Positions 8,480 through 15,365 of a DNA stretch of 38,206 nt are shown here, one piece after another. Both the position numbers and the translations under genes were made by a program. The stretch lies in the NCBI GenBank assembly GCA_013288145.1, contig JABDCJ010000021.1, forward strand, positions 1 through 38,206, written 5' to 3'. The first letter of the stretch is position 1, and every line of letters starts with the position of its first letter. This stretch comes from Nitrososphaerota archaeon (lineage in GTDB: Archaea > Thermoproteota > Nitrososphaeria > Nitrososphaerales > CADDZS01). Below the pieces are notes generated by a model. It made no database searches, was not told the origin of the DNA, and saw only the letters and a program-made list of their open reading frames with translations.

Positions 8480-8839
8480 CTACAGCTCCAACTCGCGCGG
8501 AGCTTTCCCTTTGAGTATTATCTTCACTCTCAGCTCAATTCCAGAGTTCGGGTCGTCGAACACGTTTCGAAAGAGAGCCTCGCAATCTTCCAATAATGAA
8601 TAGGGTAAAGTCTCTTCAAGTTTAGAGCGATTCCAGATCTGAAATTCTTCTGGGAAAAATTTGTAACTGGTTTTCCCTAAGAATCTTGTAACCTCAAACA
8701 GCAATTCATCTTTTTTTGGGGCGCAATATGGATCATAACCGCTGAGCGCTCCCGTAAGCTTTCCACAGTTGGTACGGTAATCTGAAACAATGGGTCGGAG
8801 AACTGGATGCCCGCAATACTGGCATGTTTCGCGAGTCAC
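8480..8839 (-). CDS. Hypothetical protein with N-terminal Cys cluster
   Basis: The protein has 119 residues from a GTG start. Four cysteines (6, 9, 25 and 39; CQYCGHPV first) form a likely metal-binding knuckle. The rest (about 45-119) is helical and charged. It starts 22 bp after the stop of the coiled-coil gene that begins at 9130, so the two probably share a transcript. No known family is recognised. Confidence 0.6.
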   Translation of the reverse strand: MTRETCQYCGHPVLRPIVSDYRTNCGKLTGALSGYDPYCAPKKDELLFEVTRFLGKTSYKFFPEEFQIWNRSKLEETLPYSLLEDCEALFRNVFDDPNSGIELRVKIILKGKAPRELEL

Positions 8840-8860
8840 ATTTGGGGTAAGCGATTTTCT

Positions 8861-9130
8861 CTATCGTCCCTTCGTTGCCAATTCAATCGTAGTGCGGAGA
8901 TCTGCGATATCAACTCCCAACCCAGTTATCTCGGACTGACATCTTTCGATCGCGATCTCCATCTTGCGTACTCTTTCTGTCATGTCCTGCATCGCTGTCA
9001 TTAGTTTAGAAAGCTGGCCTCCTTCGAGGTGATCGATATGATCGTGAAGCCCCAGTCCGGTGCGTTCAACAGTTCGCTGCGTGTCGACAAACGACTTTTT
9101 CATTTCCGCTTCCAGTTGGCCTTCTAGCAT
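8861..9130 (-). CDS. Small coiled-coil protein
   Basis: The protein has 89 residues from the ATG at 9130 (MLEGQLEAEMKK). A longer frame runs to 9220, but a TATA-like box on the minus strand (TTCTTATAGT, 9154-9163) lies about 28 nt before the 9130 ATG, so this is the likely start. The sequence is almost wholly helical with heptad character (LMTAMQDMTERVRKMEIAIE) and should oligomerise. A perfect inverted repeat sits between the TATA box and the start, and a very similar element lies before radA. The gene is followed at 22 bp by the Cys-cluster gene. Function unknown. Confidence 0.65.
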   Translation of the reverse strand: MLEGQLEAEMKKSFVDTQRTVERTGLGLHDHIDHLEGGQLSKLMTAMQDMTERVRKMEIAIERCQSEITGLGVDIADLRTTIELATKGR

Positions 9131-9133
9131 GAG

Positions 9134-9163
9134 AGTTACTGTAATAGTGCAGTAACTATAAGA
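9134..9163 (-). promoter_or_regulatory. TATA box with palindromic operator candidate
   Basis: AGTTACTG (9134-9141) and CAGTAACT (9150-9157) are perfect inverted 8-bp arms around 8 bp. The TATA-like box on the minus strand overlaps the outer arm. The palindrome covers the predicted transcript start of the gene at 9130, the expected place for a repressor site. A 24-bp relative (19 of 24 bases identical) follows the TATA box of radA. Confidence 0.5.
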
Positions 9164-9340
9164 ATATCGCCGGCGGGTTCTGTTAAGTTGTCGGTTTGTA
9201 TCGCCATCGTTAAGTAGCAAAAAATCTACCTGTTAAGTTTCGGTTGCAAAGCGAGGCAGGATAGAAATTTTCTTTTCTCCCGCAGATTGGGCTAGTTGGA
9301 AGCTACCAGCCCCAGTTCCCAACGGATCGGCAAAAAACCA

Positions 9341-10498
9341 CTAGGATTCTTTTCCTTCTTGAAGTGGCTCTGGCGAACTAACGACCTGTTTAGTCTTCTT
9401 AACCTTGCTAGCTTCGGCTTTTTCCTGTTTCATTTTTTGGGCCTTGGCTTTTTTCTCTGCTTTCTTATCGGCTTTCCCTTTTTCCTTGTAATAGTCCCGG
9501 TTAATTCTAAGCCAAATCAAGAGCCTATCGGCAAAACGGAAAATGAAGATACCGAAGACAAGCAAAACAAGGAAAATTGCCAATCCCTGAAAACTAAGGA
9601 AGCTGAAGTCTTTCGGGGGCATAAGAAGCAAACCAAAAAACAAACCATTCAGTCCAACTCCGATCACAGCTTCAATCAGGACTTTTTCCTTTTCAGAATA
9701 GGACTTGCTTTTCCGAACATAAGCAAAGACAGGAACCCAAAATATCAGAGCCACTCCCAACAAATCTTCAATCACAACGTAACCCCAAGTGTTTGAAGGA
9801 TGGTGTTCTGGGAAAAATTGGTTCAGTTCAGCGGTGTACAAAGCTCTAGCTGCGCTCTCGGCGGAATAGATTGGACTACCAACCAAGACATTATTCGCTG
9901 GAGTTACCCAAGCCAAAGGAATGGACTGAGAGCCGGCCGGATAGCTGTAGGCATAATCAATGAGGGCGAACCCGTATGGTGTGGTCAAATTATCGCCTTC
10001 TACAAAGTAAAAGGTTGCATTTCTCAAGGGGAAGGTGAAAATCAACCCCTTTATCGTGTCGGTGTTATCGATCACAATCTGAGGCTGATCGGATTCAATT
10101 GGTTTGAAAACAAATGCTACATAGTTGGAATTGTTGGGTTCCAGCCTCATAACCTTAATCTGAAAATTCTGTCCGGGGGAAAGGTAACCCGTGAAATTTC
10201 GTTGGGTAGCCGAGAAATTCGAGAAATAACCTTGGCTCCCTTGAACAATTGCGTTAAAGTCCGTGGTGAAATTAGTTACATAGTTGGTGGCTGCCGTTTC
10301 ATTGAACCACGGAGAGGAAGAGACTGGATCGGAGCTTTTTACGCTGTAGTAATTAGAATTAGAATCTATCAAGAAAGTTCGCTGGTAGGTCAAAAGGCTG
10401 ATGATCAAAACAAAGGCGAAGATAGCCTTTCCAAAGAATTTTCTTGTTCTCAATTTTCTAGCTCGCTTGTTTCTATTCCTTTTCCGAAAGATACTCAC
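9341..10498 (-). CDS. Membrane protein with extracellular domain and basic cytoplasmic tail
   Basis: The protein has 385 residues. A very basic N-terminus (about 1-22) precedes a first membrane helix (about 25-41), so the following region is outside. That region (about 42-240) is rich in N-x-S/T sites and strand-like. Three more hydrophobic segments follow (about 242-262, 277-296 and 303-330). The C-terminus (about 335-385) is Lys/Glu/Ala-rich and cytoplasmic, probably a helix. The start overlaps the small ribbon-helix-helix gene by 26 bp. No known family is recognised; a surface sensor or anchor would fit the topology, but this is a guess. Confidence 0.7.
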   Translation of the reverse strand: MSIFRKRNRNKRARKLRTRKFFGKAIFAFVLIISLLTYQRTFLIDSNSNYYSVKSSDPVSSSPWFNETAATNYVTNFTTDFNAIVQGSQGYFSNFSATQRNFTGYLSPGQNFQIKVMRLEPNNSNYVAFVFKPIESDQPQIVIDNTDTIKGLIFTFPLRNATFYFVEGDNLTTPYGFALIDYAYSYPAGSQSIPLAWVTPANNVLVGSPIYSAESAARALYTAELNQFFPEHHPSNTWGYVVIEDLLGVALIFWVPVFAYVRKSKSYSEKEKVLIEAVIGVGLNGLFFGLLLMPPKDFSFLSFQGLAIFLVLLVFGIFIFRFADRLLIWLRINRDYYKEKGKADKKAEKKAKAQKMKQEKAEASKVKKTKQVVSSPEPLQEGKES

Positions 10499-10595
10499 TC
10501 AATATCATTCTAGCCGTTTCCGGAATAGAATCCAACATACGCTTCTTTCTCTCTTTCTCAAGTGCATTTTCCATTTGCTCAGTTATGGTCAGCAT
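10473..10595 (-). CDS. Very small ribbon-helix-helix-like protein
   Basis: The protein has 40 residues from the ATG at 10595. The layout is a short strand (MLTITEQM), a helix (ENALEKERKKRM) and, after LDSIPETA, a second helix (RMILSEYLSEKE), as in CopG/Arc-type repressors. The frame can be extended to a TTG at 10655, but TATA-like bases near 10622-10629 favour the shorter form. Its 3' end overlaps the next gene by 26 bp, so it may regulate that operon (inference). At about 40 residues it is near the lower limit for this fold. Confidence 0.5.
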   Translation of the reverse strand: MLTITEQMENALEKERKKRMLDSIPETARMILSEYLSEKE

Positions 10596-10635
10596 GTACC
10601 GCTTTGCATACGAATATCGTTTGATATCTATTAGA

Positions 10636-10855
10636 TCATTTTTTGCGGTAAGCAATAAAAATTGAGAATAGAATTAGAACCAAACCAATTATTCCTAAAA
10701 CTGCAAAGATTACAGACAATCGGATTATGAGCACAGGCCTCCAAAGGATATGTCACAAACTGGAATAACAAAGCGACAAGTATCAGAGCAATGCCGGCCA
10801 TCGTCAGATAAAATCTAGAAGCTGACCCAATTCCCTTACTTCTGTCTTCGCTCAT
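10636..10855 (-). pseudogene. Frameshifted small two-helix membrane protein
   Basis: From the ATG at 10855 the frame encodes a charged start and a membrane helix (YLTMAGIALILVALLFQFVT), then turns into an unlikely Cys/Asn-rich tail ending at 10631. One base further along, another frame encodes LWRPVLIIRLSV and a second membrane helix (FAVLGIIGLVLILFSIFI) ending in a basic AYRKK and a TGA at 10636-10638. Skipping one base near TATCCTTTGG joins the two into a ~72-residue two-helix protein with a typical basic end. This points to a one-base insertion (real or a sequencing error). Programmed frameshifting is possible but less likely. Confidence 0.5.
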
Positions 10856-11217
10856 TTAGTCAGGTCGGCCGCTTTTGGTTTTCGTTTAAGCCATCTTGCT
10901 ACCGAATTTTGACGGTGAGAAAATTATGGAAAACAACCTAAGAGTTGACAGAACCCTAGTAATTGATTTGAGGAATAATCCGAATGCACCTGGCTGTTTA
11001 ATTTGATATTGCAATAATCAGAGTTGTTTTGGTTTAACGAGCATTAATTGTATTATCGAAAGCTGATTCGACCAAAGAACTAACCCGTACACGCTATCGA
11101 AATTAGTGCCATTCCCGTTACTAGCCCGATAATTGCTCCCGAATTGACTTTTGAGATTACCGCGCAAAGTTATCCAAGCTCTCGTTGCGTTGGGGTTGCT
11201 TGGAGTTTTTTTTGAGT
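10856..11217. other. Spacer with possible gene remnant, no clear intact gene
   Basis: On the minus strand a 70-codon frame (11018-11230) starts inside the end of the PPOX gene. Its middle is polar, but another frame over the same bases reads as a membrane helix (GAIIGLVTGMALISIA). No single frame gives a convincing protein, so this may be a doubly frameshifted one- or two-helix protein. From 10856 to 11017 I see nothing. Confidence 0.3.
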
Positions 11218-11778
11218 CTATACTTTCCATGGTGCTTTAGAAAAGTCCCATGCTCTAATTTTCTTCGGCTTCACTCTCACGAGCACGCGATTTCCTTCTC
11301 CCTGAAGGTAGGGATGGAAAGTGGGAGAAGCTTTGGAAACGAGTTGGTCGTAAAGCTTGCCGTCGACCTCTGGTTTGATCGCATATCTCAGGTCAATCTT
11401 CCCAGAGATCTCGGAATACCTCACATTTGAATTTCCTATGGTGAAATCTTCGTCTTGTCCCGCTTTGTGATTGTACAGCTCTGCAGTTCCTACAATCAGT
11501 ACGGCCCGCGCAAAGTTGTCTCTCATCCCCGTTACCGGCCGGTTATCCATATCAATCACCGCCGCGCAGCGAGGATCTCTTGTTAGGTTTCTGGTATTCG
11601 TCCTGTTCACGCCCAGGTCGAAGTAAATGCTCTCGCCGTCCCAGTAATACCAGAACGGAGCTATCGTGGGAAAACCATCTTTTCCATTAGTCGACAGGCG
11701 TGCGATCAACCTTCCGTCCAGGAAGTAATCGAGTTCTTCCTTGGACATGTTGACCTCGGGGTTCCAGCGGAGAGCCAT
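11218..11778 (-). CDS. PPOX-class (pyridoxamine 5'-phosphate oxidase-like) flavin/F420 protein
   Basis: The protein has 186 residues with the split-barrel FMN/F420-binding pattern: an N-terminal helix with GRLIARLSTNGKDGFPTIAPFWYYWDG, then NTRNLTRDPRCAAVIDMD and a strand with VGTAELY. Such proteins bind FMN, F420 or heme and reduce small molecules or quench oxidants; the substrate cannot be told from sequence. It has no membrane segment. It is the third gene of a tight minus-strand set (12272, 12086, 11778) with gaps of about 30 bp, so co-transcription with the zinc-knuckle and coiled-coil genes is likely. A second PPOX protein of another subgroup lies at 16698-17123. Confidence 0.8.
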   Translation of the reverse strand: MALRWNPEVNMSKEELDYFLDGRLIARLSTNGKDGFPTIAPFWYYWDGESIYFDLGVNRTNTRNLTRDPRCAAVIDMDNRPVTGMRDNFARAVLIVGTAELYNHKAGQDEDFTIGNSNVRYSEISGKIDLRYAIKPEVDGKLYDQLVSKASPTFHPYLQGEGNRVLVRVKPKKIRAWDFSKAPWKV

Positions 11779-11810
11779 CTTAGCTCAAATCCAGATTTGG
11801 TGAAAAGTCA

Positions 11811-12086
11811 CTAGGAGCTAAATAACTTCTTGAAGCGCCCGTCGAGTTTCTTGATCTTGTTCTGAAGGTTTCCAATTTCGTTTAGCAACTGACTGTAGAG
11901 TTCCTCGGATGCCTTCATCCTCTTCCTGAGATCTTCGGTGAGGTCCACATTTACGATCTCTTCCATCATAGAGGCATCCGACTGGATCGCCATGCTGAGC
12001 TGTTTGGTTTTGTCGGAGAGCTCAAGCAAAAGCTTGGAGACATCGGGTGAGATTTCAAATTCCCTGGGCAACGCAAAAAGCTCCAT
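11811..12086 (-). CDS. Small coiled-coil protein
   Basis: The protein has 91 residues, nearly all helical. Heptad-like stretches occur at about 15-35 (VSKLLLELSDKTKQLSMAI) and 55-88 (MKASEELYSQLLNEIGNLQ), ending with a basic KKLDGRFKKLF. It has no metal motif or membrane segment. It lies 30 bp after the zinc-knuckle gene and 32 bp before the PPOX gene. Function unknown; an oligomerising partner of a neighbour is possible. Confidence 0.65.
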   Translation of the reverse strand: MELFALPREFEISPDVSKLLLELSDKTKQLSMAIQSDASMMEEIVNVDLTEDLRKRMKASEELYSQLLNEIGNLQNKIKKLDGRFKKLFSS

Positions 12087-12116
12087 AGCCTAACTGCAAA
12101 AAAAGTTAACGGGACT

Positions 12117-12272
12117 TTAGAACTGAAATCGTTCCAATTCTCGAAACTTGGCTTTCATTTTTTCTTTGTTCGGACAGACTTTGTGGATCCCTTTGGGCGG
12201 ACTGCTCTGCATCGGCGCGTATGGTTCGTCGTCATAGATGGGTTCGTTGCAAACTTCGCAGGTGGCTCGCAT
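12117..12272 (-). CDS. 51-residue CxxC/HxxC zinc-knuckle micro-protein
   Basis: Reading from the ATG at 12272, the 51-residue product has C5-x2-C8, 21 residues, then H30-x2-C33, followed by a basic helix (NKEKMKAKFRELERFQF). The spacing and the CxxCNxPI start match the protein at 8072-8344, so they are probably paralogous zinc knuckles. A TATA-like element (minus strand TATATTTTATAC, about 12333-12344) lies some 65 nt upstream. It appears to head the operon with the coiled-coil and PPOX genes. The matched motif makes it a convincing real gene despite its size. Confidence 0.7.
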   Translation of the reverse strand: MRATCEVCNEPIYDDEPYAPMQSSPPKGIHKVCPNKEKMKAKFRELERFQF

Positions 12273-12443
12273 AATTCTCAATTGTGGAAGCGGCCACTAC
12301 CGGAAAAATGGGCGAAAATAAACTAGTCGGGAGTATAAAATATATTGGAATTTTTTCAGGCTTTGCCAATTTATCGGAAGAAATTGTCGGAGAAGATTCG
12401 AAAATTGCGAAGCCTTCCGAAGGATTTTTCCACCCTAGATTTT

Positions 12444-12695
12444 CTACGTGTTAATTTTCGGTTGCTGGTGATACTTGCCGAGAAAGAACTTTGTAACTAA
12501 GATTAGATCGTATAGAAGGAAAATAAGCCCGAGCAAACCGAACGGCAACGTTGTGATGAATGCACCCAAACTCGTATCTTCATTTTCGTTAACCCAAGCG
12601 GCTGAAAGTATGACTATGTACCAATATGAGAGAACGAATGCGAAAAATCCAATAGTTATCAAAGTAACTATTGCAATTTTTGTAGTGTTCTTCAA
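12444..12695 (-). CDS. Small two-helix membrane protein
   Basis: The protein has 83 residues from TTG. Helix one is about 7-33 (IAIVTLITIGFFAFVL), then a short acidic loop (NENEDTS) and helix two about 43-70 (FGLLGLIFLLYDLILV), ending polar. Both ends are predicted inside. Its TTG overlaps the stop of a tiny upstream frame (TTGA), suggesting translational coupling. No known family. Confidence 0.6.
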   Translation of the reverse strand: MKNTTKIAIVTLITIGFFAFVLSYWYIVILSAAWVNENEDTSLGAFITTLPFGLLGLIFLLYDLILVTKFFLGKYHQQPKINT

Positions 12696-12781
12696 TAGTC
12701 GTCTATTCTATCTCCCTTCGGTTGCTGTACACCGCCAGGTTTTTGCTTTCAAGGTTTGCGCTTTGAATCAAAGTCAGCCAT
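12692..12781 (-). pseudogene. Tiny ORF interrupted by in-frame TGA
   Basis: From the ATG at 12781 the frame reads MADFDSKRKP, a TGA, then KQKPGGVQQPKGDRIDDY and a TGA that overlaps the TTG of the next gene. The composition is the same on both sides of the internal TGA (charged, soluble). The stop/start overlap argues that this frame was once translated. It may be a nonsense mutation, a sequencing error or chance; TGA is an ordinary stop in neighbouring genes. Confidence 0.3.
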
Positions 12782-12839
12782 TTATTCGAACCTTCAATTT
12801 TGAATCCAAGTCTGCCGGCGTTTGACCGTTGGTAGTTGT

Positions 12840-13028
12840 TCAATTTCCGGTGCTCCTTTTTCGATAACGAAATGCAGAAGCGACTAGGATAATAGCCGTA
12901 AATACAGAAACACCGAGCCGAATCGTTGACAAGTCCAAAACGTAATCCGGAGAAAGTGCAAAGAGAATAAGCGAGAAAGCAGCAAAGCCTAGAATCAGCG
13001 CCAGAATGAAGAGCTGGAAACGCGTCAT
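12840..13028 (-). CDS. Small two-helix membrane protein
   Basis: The protein has 62 residues: helix one about 5-26 (LFILALILGFAAFSLILFAL), a short outside loop (SPDYVLDLSTIR), helix two about 39-52 (VFTAIILVASA) and a basic end RYRKRS that stays inside. The ATG at 13028 directly abuts the stop codon of the 33-residue ORF upstream, which indicates translational coupling. Function unknown. Confidence 0.65.
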   Translation of the reverse strand: MTRFQLFILALILGFAAFSLILFALSPDYVLDLSTIRLGVSVFTAIILVASAFRYRKRSTGN

Positions 13029-13130
13029 TTATTTCGCCTCGTCTACGAGTTCTACGCGTTCGAGCAGCAAAGCTGTGAAAGCTCTCCCTAGTATTCCTTC
13101 TCGAATTCTCCGGACATACTCATGTGTCAA
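13029..13130 (-). CDS. 33-residue ORF with strong Shine-Dalgarno
   Basis: From the TTG at 13130 the product is THEYVRRIREGILGRAFT plus ALLLERVELVDEAK after the initiator. It is basic then acidic and probably helical. A GGAGG lies 7 bp before the TTG, one of the few clear Shine-Dalgarno sites in the window. The TAA is immediately followed by the ATG of the membrane protein gene. The upstream broken zinc-ribbon frame ends at 13145, only 14 bp away. The packing supports a translated micro-gene, although it could also be the displaced 3' part of the preceding broken gene. Confidence 0.45.
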   Translation of the reverse strand: MTHEYVRRIREGILGRAFTALLLERVELVDEAK

Positions 13131-13144
13131 TCCATATCCTCCAA

Positions 13145-13379
13145 TTACTCTTTTGGGTTACCAGAAACGAGCTTCAGCATCATTCCGAAATGCGGACACT
13201 GGACAACGAAAAACACCGTCAGGCTAGCGTCCACCATTTGGTCGGTTACAAGAAAGTGCCTGAGACAGATCAGACAAACTATATCCCAGATCCCGCTTGA
13301 CTCGTTACGACTAAACAGCGTCCGCCTTATCCCGGCAGGCCCGGCGAATTATTTGTTTTTGTGCTTCCGTTAGTCTCAT
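13145..13379 (-). pseudogene. Frameshifted small zinc-ribbon protein overlapping the antiporter gene
   Basis: An ATG at 13379, inside the antiporter 3' end but in another frame, opens MRLTEAQKQIIRRACRDKAD and stops at 13311. One base along, another frame continues with SGIWDIVCLICLRHFLVTDQ, MVDASLTVFFVVQCPHFGMM and LKLVSGNPKE, ending at TAA 13145-13147. The second part has CxxC, 22 residues, then CPHFG, a zinc-ribbon pattern whose last cysteine is replaced. It has no usable ATG/GTG/TTG before the CxxC. Joining the frames by skipping one base gives a ~77-residue protein, so a one-base insertion is likely. Confidence 0.5.
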
Positions 13380-14640
13380 CCGTAGCAACCGGGCTGGTTT
13401 CTATGTACCTTGAAAGAATTGGTACCTGAAAAACTATTGAGATGAATGCTACGCCAAGTACCATGCTCGTTATCGTCCGGATATTATCAGGAGAAAGTAC
13501 AGCCGAGGCACTGAGAGAAGCCGCCAGCGCGATCGAAAGCGCCCCTCTGACCCCGCCCAGCATCGCAATATTACTCCACCGGATTGGAATTCGCTCACCG
13601 AGCTGGTTGAATAACGCAAGAATCGGGTAAACCGAAGCTGCACGAGCGAGTGTAACCGCCGCGTACGCCGCGATAATCAAGAAGATCGACTGCGAAAAAG
13701 TAACTAGTGTGGTCTCAAAACCGATCAGCAAAAATGCAACAGAGTTTCCGATGAAAGCTGCCACCTCCCAGAAAGTGAGGATGGTATCCCTGGAAGCCGG
13801 ACTGATTGTTTTTCCCATGGTGACGTTCCCGAAGTATAGACCCACAATTGCGACCGCGATGAGCCCCGACGCTCCCACTCCGGATGCGAAAACGTACGAG
13901 CCGTACACCGCCGAAATTGTGAGGATTAATTCTGCGATCTTGTCGTCTATTTTGGAACTTACAGCCCTCGCCGCTATCGCGATTAAAAGCCCGATCAAAA
14001 CTCCGCCGGCTATACTGAAAGCAAAGGAAAATGCAGCCGAAAAGATCGAAATCTTGGCAAGAGTTATCGAAGACAAAACTATGCTGAATACCACTATCGC
14101 AGTGGCATCGTTGAACGCTGCCTCGGTATCCATGAGAGCGACAAGCCTGGGAGCGACCGCGGTCCTCCGGAAGATTTCTAGAACTGTTACGGCGTCAGTG
14201 GGAGCGATTATCGCGGCAAAGAGAAGTGACACCGCAAGAGGCAGGCCTGAGATCCGGGTCAACACGAATCCTCCGACGATCGTTGCAATTACAACTCCCG
14301 CCGTTGCAAGCACAATTGAAGGTCTTATTACAGCACGAAGATCCGGCCCCCGGATATGCATCATAGCCTCGAAAATAAGAGGCGGCACAACAATCCCGAC
14401 AAAAAGGCCTCCTCCAACTAGAGTTTCATAGAAAGTGCCCATCTGTTGCAAAACAGAGGCTATCGAATCCAGCACGACGTTAGAGCCAAGAAACGGAAGA
14501 GCCGATACCGCTGTAATCCCAAGGCCTACAAAGACCAGAATTACGGTATAGGGTAGTTTTGTTTTGACCGAAAAAATCTGCGAGACAAGCATTACGACCA
14601 GGAACAGAGTGAGAACGAGTTCTACGGTCGCAACTGCCAT
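13327..14640 (-). CDS. Na+/H+ (or K+/H+) antiporter, CPA1 family
   Basis: The protein has 437 residues from the ATG at 14640. A TTG at 14667 is in frame, but a TATA-like AACTTAATTG (14664-14673) about 28 nt before the ATG makes 14640 the better start. There are about 12 hydrophobic helices. Family motifs are clear: VVPPLIFEAMMH, FAAIIAPTDAVTVLEIFRR and EAAFNDATAIVVF, the last containing the Asn-Asp pair of the ion site of NhaP-type exchangers. The C-terminus is short (about 25 residues) and lacks a TrkA-C or other regulatory domain. It exchanges cations for protons to keep pH and sodium in balance; ion preference cannot be read from sequence. Confidence 0.9.
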   Translation of the reverse strand: MAVATVELVLTLFLVVMLVSQIFSVKTKLPYTVILVFVGLGITAVSALPFLGSNVVLDSIASVLQQMGTFYETLVGGGLFVGIVVPPLIFEAMMHIRGPDLRAVIRPSIVLATAGVVIATIVGGFVLTRISGLPLAVSLLFAAIIAPTDAVTVLEIFRRTAVAPRLVALMDTEAAFNDATAIVVFSIVLSSITLAKISIFSAAFSFAFSIAGGVLIGLLIAIAARAVSSKIDDKIAELILTISAVYGSYVFASGVGASGLIAVAIVGLYFGNVTMGKTISPASRDTILTFWEVAAFIGNSVAFLLIGFETTLVTFSQSIFLIIAAYAAVTLARAASVYPILALFNQLGERIPIRWSNIAMLGGVRGALSIALAASLSASAVLSPDNIRTITSMVLGVAFISIVFQVPILSRYIETSPVATDETNGSTKTNNSPGLPG

Positions 14641-15365
14641 AAAATCGCAAATATTGCGGGTTCTCAATTAAGTTATGGATTGATTGAAGATTTTTGGATT
14701 ACAGCTAACTGGCCAAATTTTTCCCAGTTTTGGAAAACTCGATAGCCTCTGGAAAAAAGAGCGGGATCATATCGAAATCAAATATTTCGGAAAGAAACAG
14801 ATCGGAGAAAGAGAGTATCGAAAAAAAGAGGTTATTGAGAGCGTCTGAAGACGCCCTCACATTCCATTCGGCTAGGAGAACTGCTCCAAGATTACGGGTT
14901 TCACTGATATTCTCTTTACCTTGCTTCGGAAGAAACGGAAGAAACGGTTGTAAAACCTGTTTCGACGATTCCAAATTAGTCTGTTACCTGCGTTCATGTT
15001 CTATTTACTCACCGGGAAAGCAGGGTAACGTCGTCATGATTGAAAAGCCTTTACGTTCCTTTTGGAAAAATTTTGACATGAAAATCCGGGAAGCTGAATT
15101 CAAGTTGCCCCAAAAAAATTTCCGGAAAATATTCTCTATATTTTTCTTGATCGAATTTTGATCCAGACGAAATGGATCTCGGATTCGTACGACCGATCCT
15201 CCAAAAATTCTGATATTTTTTCGATCGCATGTACAGATGCAATGATCGGGTCGAAATTTCAAAATGAAATGCAGTAAAAAAGATCTGATCCGGAAAAAAT
15301 TCTTCCAGTACTCGGATTTTTCCGTTGAATAAAGGGCCGGATCCGTAGCCCTCTCGAATATCGAT
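14641..15365. other. A/T-rich intergenic region without a supported gene
   Basis: Open frames exist on both strands (for example minus 14705-14974 and plus 14730-15161) but overlap each other and show no motif. The stretch 15050-15330 repeats TTCCGGAA-like words, including the palindrome TTTCCGGAAA near 15119-15128. The antiporter promoter lies at its left end. I see no RNA gene. Confidence 0.4.

Noticed and set aside
9161..9232. Minus-strand frame of 23 codons upstream of the coiled-coil gene
   Set aside because: It overlaps the TATA box and palindrome of that gene and is too short to separate from chance.
9800..10513. Long plus-strand frame of 237 codons
   Set aside because: It is fully antisense to the 385-residue membrane protein, which has coherent helices and glycosylation sites. 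The plus frame has no recognisable motif.
13709..14431. Plus-strand 240-codon frame
   Set aside because: It lies antisense to the CPA1 antiporter, whose family motifs are clear; it is a by-product of codon bias.
14705..14974. Minus-strand 89-codon frame in the antiporter upstream region
   Set aside because: The opposite strand is equally open over the same bases and neither frame shows a motif; kept only as an intergenic note.
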